Part shown: piece by piece, positions 16,481-26,333 of the stretch | Layout of the letters: each line of letters starts with the position of its first letter | How positions within the stretch are numbered: position 1 is the first letter of the stretch | Origin: Treponema sp. | Lineage (GTDB): Bacteria; Spirochaetota; Spirochaetia; Treponematales; Treponemataceae | Direction: 5' to 3' | DNA length: 64,000 nt | NCBI GenBank assembly: GCA_017449265.1 | Contig: JAFSJW010000006.1 | Coordinates: 1 to 64,000 of the forward strand | Program-made: the position numbers and the translations under genes | The notes under the pieces: model-generated | Told to the model about the DNA's origin: nothing | Database searches by the model: none | What the model saw: the letters and a program-made list of their open reading frames with translations, nothing else

Positions 16481-17312
16481 ATAAAAAACCCATATAAGAA
16501 GCATTTACTCGCAAAAAAGATTGAATTTTTATGTTTTTCTCTTTTGATTTCAGAAACAAAGAGGTTGACGAACCCCCATCAAATTCAAGCGCATCAATGC
16601 ATCCAATGCTTTGGAAAATCGCCTGGCACTCCTGAAACGAAAGACCCGGGTTTTTCTTGCAAACAAGGATAAAAATCTCATCGCCGGAAGCAGTAAGACC
16701 TACAGCAGTGCGCGAGTCAAAATTCTCCGACAAAAATGTGATTTTCTTTCCGCCGCTCAGAATCTGGAAATATCCGCCGAAAACGAAATCCGCGTCAGTG
16801 AATTTTTCAGCTTCCTGATTCGGAACTATTTTTGCGCGGTAGCCAAACAGCGTTTTGTACATGACGAACGCGGGGTACTTTTCCAGCGGCTTTGAGAACT
16901 GCATTTTCTCCGCCACATGGATTCCGAGAATCTTTAGCTTTTTTGACGGCTCATTAGAAGTAAAATCAGTGTTTATCCAGTACGGCGAAGTGTTTATGGC
17001 GATTTTTGCCCCGCTCTTCCACACAAACTGCGAGAGCATTACGCCGTCAAGAAAGCCTGCATCGGTCACGGCATCGCTGTCTGTTACGGAAGGGTACGCC
17101 ACTACTTTCATTTTCGGAGATTTTAGGTCTATCCGAAGAATATGCACATTCTTGTCTTTGGAACAAAAATAATCTGCGTTGGAAAGTTTTGTCCATGAGA
17201 TATTACTGAATTCGGCAAGGTCAATTTTTTTCCTTGCCGAAATCTCCGTGTGTGAAAAAAGGAGGAAAAAGAAAAATGCGCAGAAAAAGGATTTATTTTG
17301 CGACCGAATCAT
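16470..17312 (-). CDS. Exported phosphodiester-glycosidase (NAGPA)-like protein
   Basis: 280 residues with a signal peptide. The NAGPA domain is shown by GAKIAINTSPYW, DSRTAVGLTASGDEIFILV, a SFQECQAIFQSIGCIDALEFDG helix and the terminal DGGSSTSLF motif, as in bacterial YngK/NAGPA-like proteins that act on glycan phosphodiesters. The substrate in spirochetes is unknown. Its start overlaps the end of the preceding gene by 20 bp. Confidence 0.82.
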   Translation of the reverse strand: MIRSQNKSFFCAFFFFLLFSHTEISARKKIDLAEFSNISWTKLSNADYFCSKDKNVHILRIDLKSPKMKVVAYPSVTDSDAVTDAGFLDGVMLSQFVWKSGAKIAINTSPYWINTDFTSNEPSKKLKILGIHVAEKMQFSKPLEKYPAFVMYKTLFGYRAKIVPNQEAEKFTDADFVFGGYFQILSGGKKITFLSENFDSRTAVGLTASGDEIFILVCKKNPGLSFQECQAIFQSIGCIDALEFDGGSSTSLFLKSKEKNIKIQSFLRVNASYMGFLFDD

Positions 17313-18369
17313 TTTTCTGCTTTTCAGTATTTCTGTCCATCACGAAATTGATGAAGTAATCCTCAATCGTCTTTTTAGGACCTGAAACTCCGAGCCGTTT
17401 TCTTGCCCTTGCGTTGTCCCGCCTTACCGAATACTGCTGGAAAAAATCACGGTAATCTTCGCTCAGGTTCGTCGGAACATCCTCGCCAAGATACTTTGAG
17501 ACTTCCTCGCGCCCGATTGCGGAAATTCCCTGCTCGCGCAAGATTGTCTTCAGCCTTGTTACCTGCTCGAACGAAAGCCCGAACAAAAATTCTTCCATTG
17601 CCTGGCTCACATCCGAATCAGCCAGTTTTGTCTTTATGAACTCAGACCACTGCTCGTCAAGCTGGAACGAAATCATTATAAGCTCGCTTGTTCCCATCAT
17701 CGTGCCGAATGCGGGCGCAAGACGGGCGCGGGCTTTCCACACGGACTGAAGGACAGGCGATATGTCAGAAATGTTCTGGTCAGCGCGGTGCTCCCACAGA
17801 AGAAGAAGCGAGTTTGCAAGCTGCCTTCTGGAATCAATCGGGAGGTTTGAGTCACGGATAAGATTCAGGTACACATCTTCTGCAAGAAGGAGGAACATCA
17901 TGTAGACTGTTTCCGCGTGGAATTCGCCCACAACTTTGTCCTCCAGTTTTATCTCACGGGCAAGACGCTCGAATTTGGCGAATATATGAAGCTTTGTCAC
18001 AAGAAATCCTTTTCCGAGCGTAGCTTTTGCAGGAAGCTGCAGCGTCATGTCTCCGTCGCGCTTTGTGTTTATGAGCGAGTCCATGAGAGACAAAGGCGTT
18101 CTTGTTCCGAAAGTCAGGTTCGCACGCTCAAGAAGCGACGGAAATGTTGCTATTGCGGAAGCAAGATCCCTGAGGTTCGCGATTTTTTCGTTGACAATTT
18201 CCAGCTGCTCCGGATTTTTCTCTGACAGATTCCTCCTGAGTAAATCAACAAGACGCTGCTGGTTCTCCGTGAACACAACGATGCCTGAGGGTGTTTTGTC
18301 TTCTATCGTAGTTTCGTCAAAAAATTCTTTTATATCAACAACTTCAAATTCTCTTTCTTTCTTGGTCAT
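17293..18369 (-). CDS. Conserved cytoplasmic protein, unknown function
   Basis: 358 residues, mostly helical, no signal peptide or membrane segment. I recognise no domain. Arg/Lys-rich C-terminus (NARARKRLGVSGPKK). It is the first gene of the minus-strand cluster and overlaps the NAGPA-like gene by 20 bp. Only a weak GGA lies upstream of the ATG. Confidence 0.75.
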   Translation of the reverse strand: MTKKEREFEVVDIKEFFDETTIEDKTPSGIVVFTENQQRLVDLLRRNLSEKNPEQLEIVNEKIANLRDLASAIATFPSLLERANLTFGTRTPLSLMDSLINTKRDGDMTLQLPAKATLGKGFLVTKLHIFAKFERLAREIKLEDKVVGEFHAETVYMMFLLLAEDVYLNLIRDSNLPIDSRRQLANSLLLLWEHRADQNISDISPVLQSVWKARARLAPAFGTMMGTSELIMISFQLDEQWSEFIKTKLADSDVSQAMEEFLFGLSFEQVTRLKTILREQGISAIGREEVSKYLGEDVPTNLSEDYRDFFQQYSVRRDNARARKRLGVSGPKKTIEDYFINFVMDRNTEKQKNDSVAK

Positions 18370-18372
18370 AAA

Positions 18373-18431
18373 ATCAGATTTCCGAACTTTTTTATATTAG
18401 AGCTGTCAGGAAACTTTAGGTTTCCGAACAG
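18373..18431. repeat. GTTCGGAAAC-family hairpin (copy 1)
   Basis: CTGTCAGGAAAC (18403-18414) and GTTTCCGAACAG (18420-18431) form a hairpin with two mismatches. A partial arm, TTTCCGAAC, lies at 18379-18387. Other copies are near 20935, 26335, 27675, 45033, 56915 and 57013. The rest of the gap to 18610 is AT-rich with nothing recognised. Confidence 0.75.
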
Positions 18432-18610
18432 GTCGATTAGAGATGTTAGGAAAAAGGATTTCTGTGAAAATTCTTTTTCACAAAAAATCAATTTTCAAAA
18501 CGGCTTTATTATACCATACATTTTTCAAAAAACAAAATTCAATCGACATTTTGGAGTTTTTTCTTAAAGAAAATCAGAAGAATTCGGGCTGACCCACCGA
18601 TTCTTATAGC

Positions 18611-19819
18611 ATGAAAAAAGATTTTTTCCGGTCTGTTTTTTTAGTTATGATTTTTTTCGTCCCGCTCGCCGCATATTGCGCTGACGACGATATTCTCATC
18701 CGACTTGAGGATGTCAGGATTTCTTATGAGGACGGCGCAGGATTTGAGAATGCAAAAGGCTACCATTTGTATGTCAGGAAAAAGCCGAAAGTTGAGTCTA
18801 TTCTTCTGACTGAATCTACGAAAGACCCAGAGAAAAAAGAGGCGAACTACGCCTACCGCTCGCTTGAATACAATTCCGTGAACGGCGACGAGAAGCGTAT
18901 TCTGGACGGAAAATTTCTCGATTCGCCGGGCGCGCGCTATCCGCTTATTGACTCAACGCCAGAGAAAGACCCCGTTTTCGGTCAGGCGTTCCACATATAC
19001 ATTCCTTCCGAAATGGCATACGGCTACGCATGGAGTCGTAACGGAACGATAAAAATCGGGCGCGGTACTTTTATCAATATCCGCTCGTTCACAAAAAAAT
19101 ACGCAGATTACGACGGTCAGTTCCAAGATAATCCTTTTATGTTCGACTTTGACAAAGTTTCAGACCCACCCGAAGAAAAAATAATTCTGACAGATGACTA
19201 CAATTCCGCCGCCGCAGACTCATTCAAAGACATGGCGTCAAAGAACAAAGGCAAGATGACGCTCTCAAAAGGCCCTGACGGTCTTACTGCCGACATAATT
19301 TCGGCGTTCGACTCAATCAAGGACAAGGAGATTGTGGATGTGGTCATTGCTTTGGACGCTACGGGAAGCATGAAGGACGATGTTGCAAAACTCAGGGAAG
19401 AGCTTATCGATGAGCTTACGATAGAGCTGAAAAAATTCGGCGATGTCCGGATGGGGCTTCTTCTCTACAGAGATTACGGAGACTCATACACATACAAGAA
19501 CCTTCCTGTGAAAAAATTTGAGTTTACCGACAGTCTGCTTCTTTTTGAACGGAACTTGAACAACTTCACCATAAAAGGAAATGAAGGCGGCGATATTCCA
19601 GAGGCAGTCTACGAAGCAATCTACGCAGGCGCGGAGTTCTATACATGGAGAAGAGCCGCATCAAAGAAAATAATCCTGATTGGTGACGCAGAGCCGCACC
19701 CAGAGCCGCGCGGAACGAAAAAATACAGCCGCAGCTTCGTCATGGAAACATTGCAGAAAAACGGAATCGCCCTCGACACAATCATTCTGCCTGATAACAA
19801 ATCTGCAAGGGGACGATAA
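18611..19819 (+). CDS. Exported von Willebrand factor A-domain protein
   Basis: 402 residues. Signal peptide ending YCA (about 23). Residues about 240-400 form a vWA domain with the metal-binding DATGS (249-253) after VDVVIALD, and GGDIPEAVYEAI as the second metal loop. The N-terminal part has no recognised family. It is probably a periplasmic metal-dependent binding protein. The downstream carrier gene starts within its stop codon (TAATG). Confidence 0.85.
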   Translation: MKKDFFRSVFLVMIFFVPLAAYCADDDILIRLEDVRISYEDGAGFENAKGYHLYVRKKPKVESILLTESTKDPEKKEANYAYRSLEYNSVNGDEKRILDGKFLDSPGARYPLIDSTPEKDPVFGQAFHIYIPSEMAYGYAWSRNGTIKIGRGTFINIRSFTKKYADYDGQFQDNPFMFDFDKVSDPPEEKIILTDDYNSAAADSFKDMASKNKGKMTLSKGPDGLTADIISAFDSIKDKEIVDVVIALDATGSMKDDVAKLREELIDELTIELKKFGDVRMGLLLYRDYGDSYTYKNLPVKKFEFTDSLLLFERNLNNFTIKGNEGGDIPEAVYEAIYAGAEFYTWRRAASKKIILIGDAEPHPEPRGTKKYSRSFVMETLQKNGIALDTIILPDNKSARGR

Positions 19820-20844
19820 TGCTTTCAAATTTTCTTTTTACATGCAATGCAGTTCTTCCTATTATACTGACGATTCTTACAGGTTATGTCCTAAAAACGC
19901 TCGGAGTTTTCAGGGGCGATTTTTTTACCCTTCTGAATAAGCTCTCGTTCCGCTGTTGCCTGCCAACAATGCTTTTTCTGAATGTATACGGAATCTCCAA
20001 TCTGGACGAAATCAAGAACTACGGCGGAATCTGCCTGTTCGCGTTTGTCATTATTATGGTCACATTCATAATCGCTTCTGTTCTTGCGGCAATTTTCGTC
20101 AAAGACAAAAAGCAGAAAGGTGTAATGACACAGGCAGCCTACCGCTCAAACAACGCGATTATAGGACTTTCGCTCGTAATGTCGCTGGCAGGCGAGAACG
20201 CAAAGGCAATCGGCGTGGTTTCTGTTCTGACAGCAGTTTTCATTCCGCTTTTCAATATCCTTGCCGTAATTTCGCTGACTATGTTCATTGACGATGGAAA
20301 GACAGTTTCTGCAAAGGAAAAAATCATGTCCACGCTCAGAAAAACAGCCACGAACCCGCTCATAATCGGATGCGGTCTTGGATTCGTGTTCCTGCTTATC
20401 CGCGCGCTCATTCCGACTCATGTTGTGAACGGCGCGGAAGTTCCGGTTTTTACTATGAAAGAGAACATTCCGTTCCTGTACAAAACGCTCCATACAATCG
20501 GCGGATGCGCCACGCCAATCGCGCTAATCGCCTTGGGCGGGAACTTTGCGTTCAGCGCGGTCGCAAGGCTCAAAACATTGATTACAATCGGAACGCTCAC
20601 AAGAATCATCATCGTTCCCGCAGTCACACTTGTGGCGGCGCGGATTCTTGGCTTCGGTGAAAACGAGTTCCCCGCGCTCATCGCGCTTTTCGGAACTCCG
20701 GTAGCAGTTTCCTCCGTTCCCATGGCAACTGAGATGGGAAACGATGCGGAGCTTGCAGGTCAGATTGTGGTCTGGACTTCCGTTTTCTCCGCGGTAACGC
20801 TTTTCGCCACGATTTTTGCTTGCACCCAGCTGGGAATTTTTTAA
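19819..20844 (+). CDS. AEC-family (auxin efflux carrier) permease
   Basis: 341 residues with about ten transmembrane segments. Family signatures: LSFRCCLPTMLFLNV in the first half, ALGGNFAF and GTPVAVSSVPMATEMG in the second. Bacterial members export malate, amino acids or similar anions; the substrate here is unknown. It overlaps the vWA gene by one base, so the two are translationally coupled, an unusual pairing. Confidence 0.9.
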   Translation: MLSNFLFTCNAVLPIILTILTGYVLKTLGVFRGDFFTLLNKLSFRCCLPTMLFLNVYGISNLDEIKNYGGICLFAFVIIMVTFIIASVLAAIFVKDKKQKGVMTQAAYRSNNAIIGLSLVMSLAGENAKAIGVVSVLTAVFIPLFNILAVISLTMFIDDGKTVSAKEKIMSTLRKTATNPLIIGCGLGFVFLLIRALIPTHVVNGAEVPVFTMKENIPFLYKTLHTIGGCATPIALIALGGNFAFSAVARLKTLITIGTLTRIIIVPAVTLVAARILGFGENEFPALIALFGTPVAVSSVPMATEMGNDAELAGQIVVWTSVFSAVTLFATIFACTQLGIF

Positions 20845-20934
20845 GAAAATCAGTTTCCGAAAAATTCCTCATTATTTTTAGCCTTTTTCAAAAGAATTAT
20901 CGTATAAATATATGATATTTTTATAATAGAGTTA

Positions 20935-20960
20935 TTCGGAAAACTGAAGTTTCCGAACAG
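20935..20960. repeat. GTTCGGAAAC-family hairpin (copy 2)
   Basis: TTCGGAAAAC and GTTTCCGAAC around TGAA, with one bulged A, between the AEC gene and the next small exported protein. It lies about 10 nt upstream of that gene's AGAGGA SD. Confidence 0.75.
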
Positions 20961-20985
20961 CTTTAATACAAGAGGACTAAAAATA

Positions 20986-21489
20986 ATGAAAAAAGGATTA
21001 TTGATTTTTTGTACATTCGCGCTTCTCTCAACAGCCATATTCGGAGAAAGCTACATCAAGGTTTCTTCTGACGAGCTTTCGTTCAAAGTTCCGGCGGGCT
21101 GGAACATAACTTACAATGACGATAACAGGGAGTTACTTTTCATAATAAACTCCCCCACTTACGATAACGATGAATTTGTAGAAACCATAAGCGTGGATGC
21201 GGATTTTCTTGAGCCGAGCGAGCGATTCACATCAAAATCCTACCTTGACGCGCTACTGAAAGATTTAAAAAACAGGCACAAGGACTCTTACGAGCTTATT
21301 GACCGAAACAAGGACATGGCAGCGGCGCGGTATATCCACACGGAGATTAACGGCGGAACTGATGTTGTTCAGTTCATAAGAATCATAATCAAGTCAAATG
21401 TAGCATACATCATTTGTGCGACTGCCCTTCCCGAAACGATAAAATCATTTGAGGACGACTTCAACGAAATTATGCTCTCGTTCAAGTGA
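20986..21489 (+). CDS. Small exported protein, PsbP/DcrB-like
   Basis: 167 residues with a signal peptide ending near IFGES. The body (ELSFKVPAGWNITYND, VVQFIRIIIKSNVAYIICATALPE, FEDDFNEIMLSFK) resembles PsbP/Mog1-like small periplasmic folds by pattern. Function unknown. SD AGAGGA. It stands alone between an AEC gene and cysS. Confidence 0.72.
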   Translation: MKKGLLIFCTFALLSTAIFGESYIKVSSDELSFKVPAGWNITYNDDNRELLFIINSPTYDNDEFVETISVDADFLEPSERFTSKSYLDALLKDLKNRHKDSYELIDRNKDMAAARYIHTEINGGTDVVQFIRIIIKSNVAYIICATALPETIKSFEDDFNEIMLSFK

Positions 21490-21653
21490 TTTTGTCATAC
21501 GCTCATTCCCCGGCTGGCTTGCTCCACACAAACTGGCCGGGAAAATACAAAAATCTCTGATTTTTCTCTGCAAATCTTAGCCTTAAAATCATTGAACGAA
21601 CCGCTAAATTAGTTTAAAATCTTCTATTTGATTGATAAAGAGGCTTTTTTAAC

Positions 21654-23177
21654 ATGGCACTGAGATTTTATAACACAATGGGACGCAAAATGCAGGATTT
21701 TAAACCGATACGAGAAGGATTCGTCGGTTTCTACGGCTGCGGTCCCACTGTCTACAATTATGCGCATATCGGAAACCTGCGCGCTTATGTTTTCCTTGAT
21801 ATTCTCGACAAAACGCTCACATATCTGGGCTACGACATAAAGCATGTTATGAACATAACCGATGTCGGACATCTTACAGGCGACGGGGACGACGGCGAAG
21901 ATAAAATGAAAAAATCAGCCGAAGAGCGTCACCAGTCCGTCCTTGAAGTGGCAAAATTCTACACGGACGCTTTTATGAAAGACATCGACGCGCTCAACAT
22001 ACGCCATCCAGATGTCATTTGTAAGGCAACCGAGCATATTGGCGACATGATTGAGCTAATCAAGAAAATTGAGGCTAACGGACACACTTACATGGCGGGC
22101 GGTAACCTCTACTTCGATATAACGACTTACCCCGACTACACAAAGCTCGCGAACCTTGACCTTGAGAGCCTTGTTGCGGGAGCCGGAAGACGCAAGGTCT
22201 CAGTCATCGACGAGAACAAGAAAAATCCCGGGGACTTTGTCCTCTGGTTCACAAAGAGCAAGTTCGAGGACCAGGCTATGACATGGGACTCACCGTGGGG
22301 GCGCGGCTACCCGGGCTGGCACATAGAATGTTCGGCTATGAGCATGAAATATCTCGGAAAGCACATTGACATACACACAGGCGGCATAGACCATGTTCCC
22401 GTCCACCACACGAACGAAATCGCCCAGAGCGAAGGCAGTTTTACGCCGGAGGAGCGCGCGCAAGGACCGTGGGTCAATTACTGGCTCCACAACGAATTCC
22501 TTGTCATTGAGGGCGGGAACAAAATGTCAAAATCCTCTGGTAACTTTTTGCGTCTTCAGACACTTTTAGATAAAGGCTATGATGCTCTTGATTACCGCCT
22601 TTTCCTTTTGGGCGGTCATTACAGAAAGCAGATTAATTTTTCATGGGACGCAATGGATTCGGCAAAGTCCTCCCGCGCCGCCCTGAATCAGAAAGTCGCG
22701 AAACTGATTCAAAAGGCGAATTCGCAGGAGAACCTCGGTCTTACGCCCGGGAACTTCGCGCAGGTTCTCGGAAAAATCGTAACAAACTCCGAGCCGCTTG
22801 AAAAATTCAAGTCCGCCCTTGAGAATGACCTTGCGACTCCGGTCGCGCTCTCCGTCATGCTCAAGGAGGCGAACGGAAAAGGACGCAAAGCAGGCGACTG
22901 TCTTGCTGATATTTTCGTTATGGATAAAATCCTTTCGCTCAGCGTAATCGCAAATGCGTTCTCCGTCCTGACGGAGCTTGAGAAAGAAGCCGTATCGCTT
23001 TCCGCCGACCACGCCGACGATCCCGAGGCAGAAGAAATAAATGCTCTTGTGGCGGAGCGGACGGAAGCAAAAAAATCGAAAGATTTTGAAAAAGCTGATA
23101 GAATAAGGAATGAGCTTTCAGCAAGAGGCATAACGATTCTTGACACTCCTAGCGGTGTAACATGGAAGCGTGGCTGA
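21654..23177 (+). CDS. cysS: Cysteinyl-tRNA synthetase
   Basis: Class I synthetase charging tRNA-Cys; 507 residues. HIGN at 38-41 and KMSKS at 290-294 are the ATP-binding signatures. Zinc ligands are Cys29, Cys226, a His at 251/252 and Glu255. The anticodon-binding helices fill the C-terminus. The SD (AGAGG) is distant, about 10 nt before the ATG. In T. pallidum, as I recall, cysS is also next to the ECF sigma gene. Confidence 0.96.
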   Translation: MALRFYNTMGRKMQDFKPIREGFVGFYGCGPTVYNYAHIGNLRAYVFLDILDKTLTYLGYDIKHVMNITDVGHLTGDGDDGEDKMKKSAEERHQSVLEVAKFYTDAFMKDIDALNIRHPDVICKATEHIGDMIELIKKIEANGHTYMAGGNLYFDITTYPDYTKLANLDLESLVAGAGRRKVSVIDENKKNPGDFVLWFTKSKFEDQAMTWDSPWGRGYPGWHIECSAMSMKYLGKHIDIHTGGIDHVPVHHTNEIAQSEGSFTPEERAQGPWVNYWLHNEFLVIEGGNKMSKSSGNFLRLQTLLDKGYDALDYRLFLLGGHYRKQINFSWDAMDSAKSSRAALNQKVAKLIQKANSQENLGLTPGNFAQVLGKIVTNSEPLEKFKSALENDLATPVALSVMLKEANGKGRKAGDCLADIFVMDKILSLSVIANAFSVLTELEKEAVSLSADHADDPEAEEINALVAERTEAKKSKDFEKADRIRNELSARGITILDTPSGVTWKRG

Positions 23178-23182
23178 TAAAG

Positions 23183-23209
23183 AAAATATTGTTTTTTTTC
23201 AATATTTTT
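23183..23209 (+). terminator. AT-rich hairpin after cysS
   Basis: AAAATATTG (23183-23191) and CAATATTTT (23200-23208) form a 9-bp stem around eight T, followed by TC. It has low stability and is a possible terminator only. Confidence 0.4.
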
Positions 23210-23239
23210 CAAAAAATTTTGTAACCTTTAGGAACGAGC

Positions 23240-23809
23240 GTGTTTAACATATTAAATAAAGCTCCTTTACAGCAGGAAAACCAGATTAATGTCGCGGATC
23301 CTGCTGATTTTAAGAAGCTGTACAACGAGACATTTTCACTTCTCTTCAAGATTTCCTGGAAGGTCGTGAATGATGAGGAAGCTGCCGAAGACTTGGTGCA
23401 TGATTCTTACATCAAAGCGAATGAAAAGGAACTTGTCTTTCCGTCTTTGGACGATGCAAAATTTTGGCTCATTCGTGTTGTAAAAAACGCAAGTCTGAAT
23501 TATGCTAAAAGAAAGACGCGGGAAAAGAAGGCCTACCAAAAGGCTTATTTTGAGGACACACGAAAGCTTGAGGGCGGTGATGTCGGAATAATGAAGGAAG
23601 AAACCAAGAAGATTGCTGCAGAGGCTCTGCAGAAACTTCCTAAGAATCTTCGTGAGGTAGTGATTCTGCGAGAATACGGAAACCTGAATTACAGGGACAT
23701 CGGAAAAGTACTTGGAATCACTGAGGGAAACGTAAAAGTCAGGATGTTCAGAGCAAGAGATCAGCTTGAGAAACTTCTTGGCGATACAGAAAAATTATTC
23801 ATTGAATGA
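23240..23809 (+). CDS. ECF-type RNA polymerase sigma factor
   Basis: 189 residues. Region 2 (about 25-90) has the usual YNETFSLLFKISWKVV and AAEDLVHDSY. Region 4 (about 130-180) has LPKNLREVVILREYGNLNYRDIGKVLGITEG, a sigma-70 region 4 helix-turn-helix. The start is GTG at 23240 with AGGA about 9 nt upstream; no ATG is available before the conserved core. The next gene overlaps or closely follows it and encodes a one-pass membrane protein, the standard sigma/anti-sigma layout. Confidence 0.9.
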   Translation: MFNILNKAPLQQENQINVADPADFKKLYNETFSLLFKISWKVVNDEEAAEDLVHDSYIKANEKELVFPSLDDAKFWLIRVVKNASLNYAKRKTREKKAYQKAYFEDTRKLEGGDVGIMKEETKKIAAEALQKLPKNLREVVILREYGNLNYRDIGKVLGITEGNVKVRMFRARDQLEKLLGDTEKLFIE

Positions 23810-23844
23810 ATGAAATTGAACAGATTGATATAGAGAGGAGAACT

Positions 23845-24555
23845 ATGAAACTGGGAAGAGATTTACATTCGGTCTACATTGATGGCGAAATGCCGAAAGA
23901 TTTTATTGCCGAATATGAGGATATTATCTCAAAAGACAAGAATGAAGCCGCAGAGCTTGAAAAGATGCAGAAAATCCACGGGCTTTTTCAGAAAGATGCC
24001 GCTGACATCGAAGTAAGCGACAAATTCGTGGAGGAAAGCTTTGCACGCCTTCAGATGAAGATGAAATTCAAAGAGAACACAAAGAAAGCAGAAAGCAAGT
24101 CTTTCGTAAAAGTTATGAAGATTCCTGCGTCATTCGCTGCCGCAGCGGCGGTCTTTGCGCTTATCTTCACTCCGGCTTTCTTAAAGTCATCATCTAAGGT
24201 AGAGAAGGAAGTCACGGCAATCGCTGTTGCAGTTGCTGACGAGATTCCTGCTATAGCTGAGAAAACAGTCGCAATCGACGGAAACATCAACAGCGAGAAA
24301 CTTTCTGATTTTGCCGTATCGAACACGGTGGCTCAGGCAAAAGAAAAGGCTGACAACCAGCAGACAATTCTCTCGCCTGCCCTCGTTGAGCAGAAAGTCG
24401 TAAAGGCTTCGGCACTCGTCACGAACTCTGGCAATTTCAGGAACAACATGACATCTGTTGATGTGTTCAGACCTGAATTGAACACGATGAAAATGACGCT
24501 TCCTGAATTCGGGAATATTCAGGAAATCAAGGAAATCCAGAACATTGATAAATAG
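23845..24555 (+). CDS. Putative membrane anti-sigma factor
   Basis: 236 residues from ATG 23845, chosen for its SD GAGAGGAG. An ATG at 23806 would overlap the sigma stop (ATGA) but has no SD. The N-terminal about 85 residues (RDLHSVYIDGEMPKDFIAEYE) fit an anti-sigma sensor-like helical domain. One membrane segment (PASFAAAAAVFALIFTPAF) is followed by about 120 extracytoplasmic residues. No zinc HxxxCxxC is present. The anti-sigma role is inferred from position and topology. Confidence 0.75.
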   Translation: MKLGRDLHSVYIDGEMPKDFIAEYEDIISKDKNEAAELEKMQKIHGLFQKDAADIEVSDKFVEESFARLQMKMKFKENTKKAESKSFVKVMKIPASFAAAAAVFALIFTPAFLKSSSKVEKEVTAIAVAVADEIPAIAEKTVAIDGNINSEKLSDFAVSNTVAQAKEKADNQQTILSPALVEQKVVKASALVTNSGNFRNNMTSVDVFRPELNTMKMTLPEFGNIQEIKEIQNIDK

Positions 24556-24644
24556 TACGGAAAATCGCTGAAATCGCACATGGCGGGGCGTTGTGCAAAA
24601 GCGCAATAATCCGCCATAAAAAACATGATTTTTAGAGGTGTCCC

Positions 24645-26333
24645 GTGGGTCTTTCAAAGACTTTTTCATTGCTATTCAGAAAATACCCGCTTTTCAGGGT
24701 ACTGGTTTATGCAGTCCTTGTAGGAGCGGGTATTGTCGTTTTAACATTCGTAACACAAAAAAACAAAAAGTACCCTGTAATCGAATCAATAGACCCGCCA
24801 GTAGGCTCTGCCGGCGACACAATGACAATCGAAGGAACGAATTTCGGAGACAGCAGGGGAACGAGCTTCGTTGAGATTGCAGGTAACAAAATAACGGCGA
24901 GCAATTACATCTCATGGAGCGACAAGACTATAAAGATTCTCCTTCCTTCAAACATTCAGGACGGGCTTTTGTTCGTACAAACACCAGCAGGCAAAACAAA
25001 GCCGCAGTTCTTCGCCAACGAAATGGGAATTCCGGTCTCTCTTCCTCCGGACACAAAAACATTCCTTCCTACGATAACATCCGTTTCAGAGCCAAGCACA
25101 ACATACGGAAGCCTTGTCACAATCAACGGTTCAAATTTCGGCTCGGAGCGCGGAAAATCGATTGTGTACTTCACGGCAAACAGGGATGACATCACTTCCG
25201 AAGAGAATCAGTTTCTTCCTGCAAGCGAGCAGGACTACGACTATGAGTATTGGAGCGACACCGAAATCCGAGTGCGCATTCCTGACGGAGCTGTTTCAGG
25301 ACAAAACCAGTTTTATGTTGAAACAGAAAAAGGCAAAAGCAATTTCTTCAACATGACTGTTTCATCAAACGCGGGGAAAAAATTCTACACTCAGAAAAAA
25401 ACATACCTTATCTCGGTCAACGCAGACATAGACTCAATCGAAACAAAGACCGCGGCAACAATAACGCTCCGAGTTCCGCGCCCAATAAGGTCATCATCGC
25501 AACCAGAGGCAAACCTTTCTGAATGTAATCCGCCTCCTTCAATAGCAAATTACCGCAACACCATAATCCACCGCGTTGACTTGCCAAAAGCCGTGAACCA
25601 AAAGCAAAAGCTCATGTTCGAGCAGCATTTCGTAGTTTCCGTGTACACGGTTCAGACAGAGATAAACGAAAAGCAGGTAAAGCCTTTCTCAGAAAAAAAA
25701 CGGATTATCTATTCGCTTTTTACGGCTCAGGACAATATCATAAAAAGCAATGACGAAGCATTGAAAGAGCTTGCCCTCTCAATCGTAGCGAAAGAGACGA
25801 ATCCTTTCGTTCAGGCCCGGCTTATCTACAATTTTATGATTGACAATTACAAACTGAACGAAAAGCCCCGAAAGTCCGAGAATTCGGTAAAAGAGCTGGC
25901 AAAAAGAAAGTCCGGTGACGCTTATGATTTTGCAATTCTTTACACAACCCTACTCCGCTCGCTCGGAATTCCGAGCGTTCCTGTGAGCGGAATCCTCGTT
26001 GACTCAGAATTAAAGGTTCAGAATCACTGGTGGACTGAATTCTACATAGAGAATCTTGGCTGGATTCCTGTAGATGTGGTGCTCGGAAAAGGTACGGGGT
26101 ACAAGCCGTTCAAGAAAATTGAGGACACTCGCAATTTCTATTTCGGAAACCTTGACTGCCAGCACATTGCGTTCTCAAGGGGCTGGAACGAAGTCAAGCC
26201 TACTATCGTGAACAGCAAAATCGTTCAGCGTCCAAAATCTTACGCATTGCAGTCAATTTGGGAAGAAAGCAGTTCTGGAACAGTAAATTACAGTTCTTTA
26301 TGGAATGATCCGATAATCAAAGGTGTTTATTAG
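24645..26333 (+). CDS. Membrane-anchored IPT/TIG protein with a transglutaminase-like domain lacking the catalytic Cys
   Basis: 562 residues from GTG 24645 with SD AGAGGTG. One N-terminal membrane segment (about 17-36), then two IPT/TIG domains (about 45-125 and 140-235) and a transglutaminase-like domain (about 370-480). The core has GDAYDFAILYTTLLRSLGIP where active enzymes have Cys, here Ala426. His461 and Asp477 of the triad are kept (NHWWTEFYI, GWIPVD). It is probably a binding or scaffold protein. It follows the sigma/anti-sigma pair and may be part of that envelope-stress unit. Confidence 0.82.
   Translation: MGLSKTFSLLFRKYPLFRVLVYAVLVGAGIVVLTFVTQKNKKYPVIESIDPPVGSAGDTMTIEGTNFGDSRGTSFVEIAGNKITASNYISWSDKTIKILLPSNIQDGLLFVQTPAGKTKPQFFANEMGIPVSLPPDTKTFLPTITSVSEPSTTYGSLVTINGSNFGSERGKSIVYFTANRDDITSEENQFLPASEQDYDYEYWSDTEIRVRIPDGAVSGQNQFYVETEKGKSNFFNMTVSSNAGKKFYTQKKTYLISVNADIDSIETKTAATITLRVPRPIRSSSQPEANLSECNPPPSIANYRNTIIHRVDLPKAVNQKQKLMFEQHFVVSVYTVQTEINEKQVKPFSEKKRIIYSLFTAQDNIIKSNDEALKELALSIVAKETNPFVQARLIYNFMIDNYKLNEKPRKSENSVKELAKRKSGDAYDFAILYTTLLRSLGIPSVPVSGILVDSELKVQNHWWTEFYIENLGWIPVDVVLGKGTGYKPFKKIEDTRNFYFGNLDCQHIAFSRGWNEVKPTIVNSKIVQRPKSYALQSIWEESSSGTVNYSSLWNDPIIKGVY

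Noticed and set aside
23212..23245. ECF-type -35 (TGTAACC) upstream of the sigma gene
   Set aside because: The matching -10 would fall inside the coding start at 23240, so autoregulation from this site cannot be supported.
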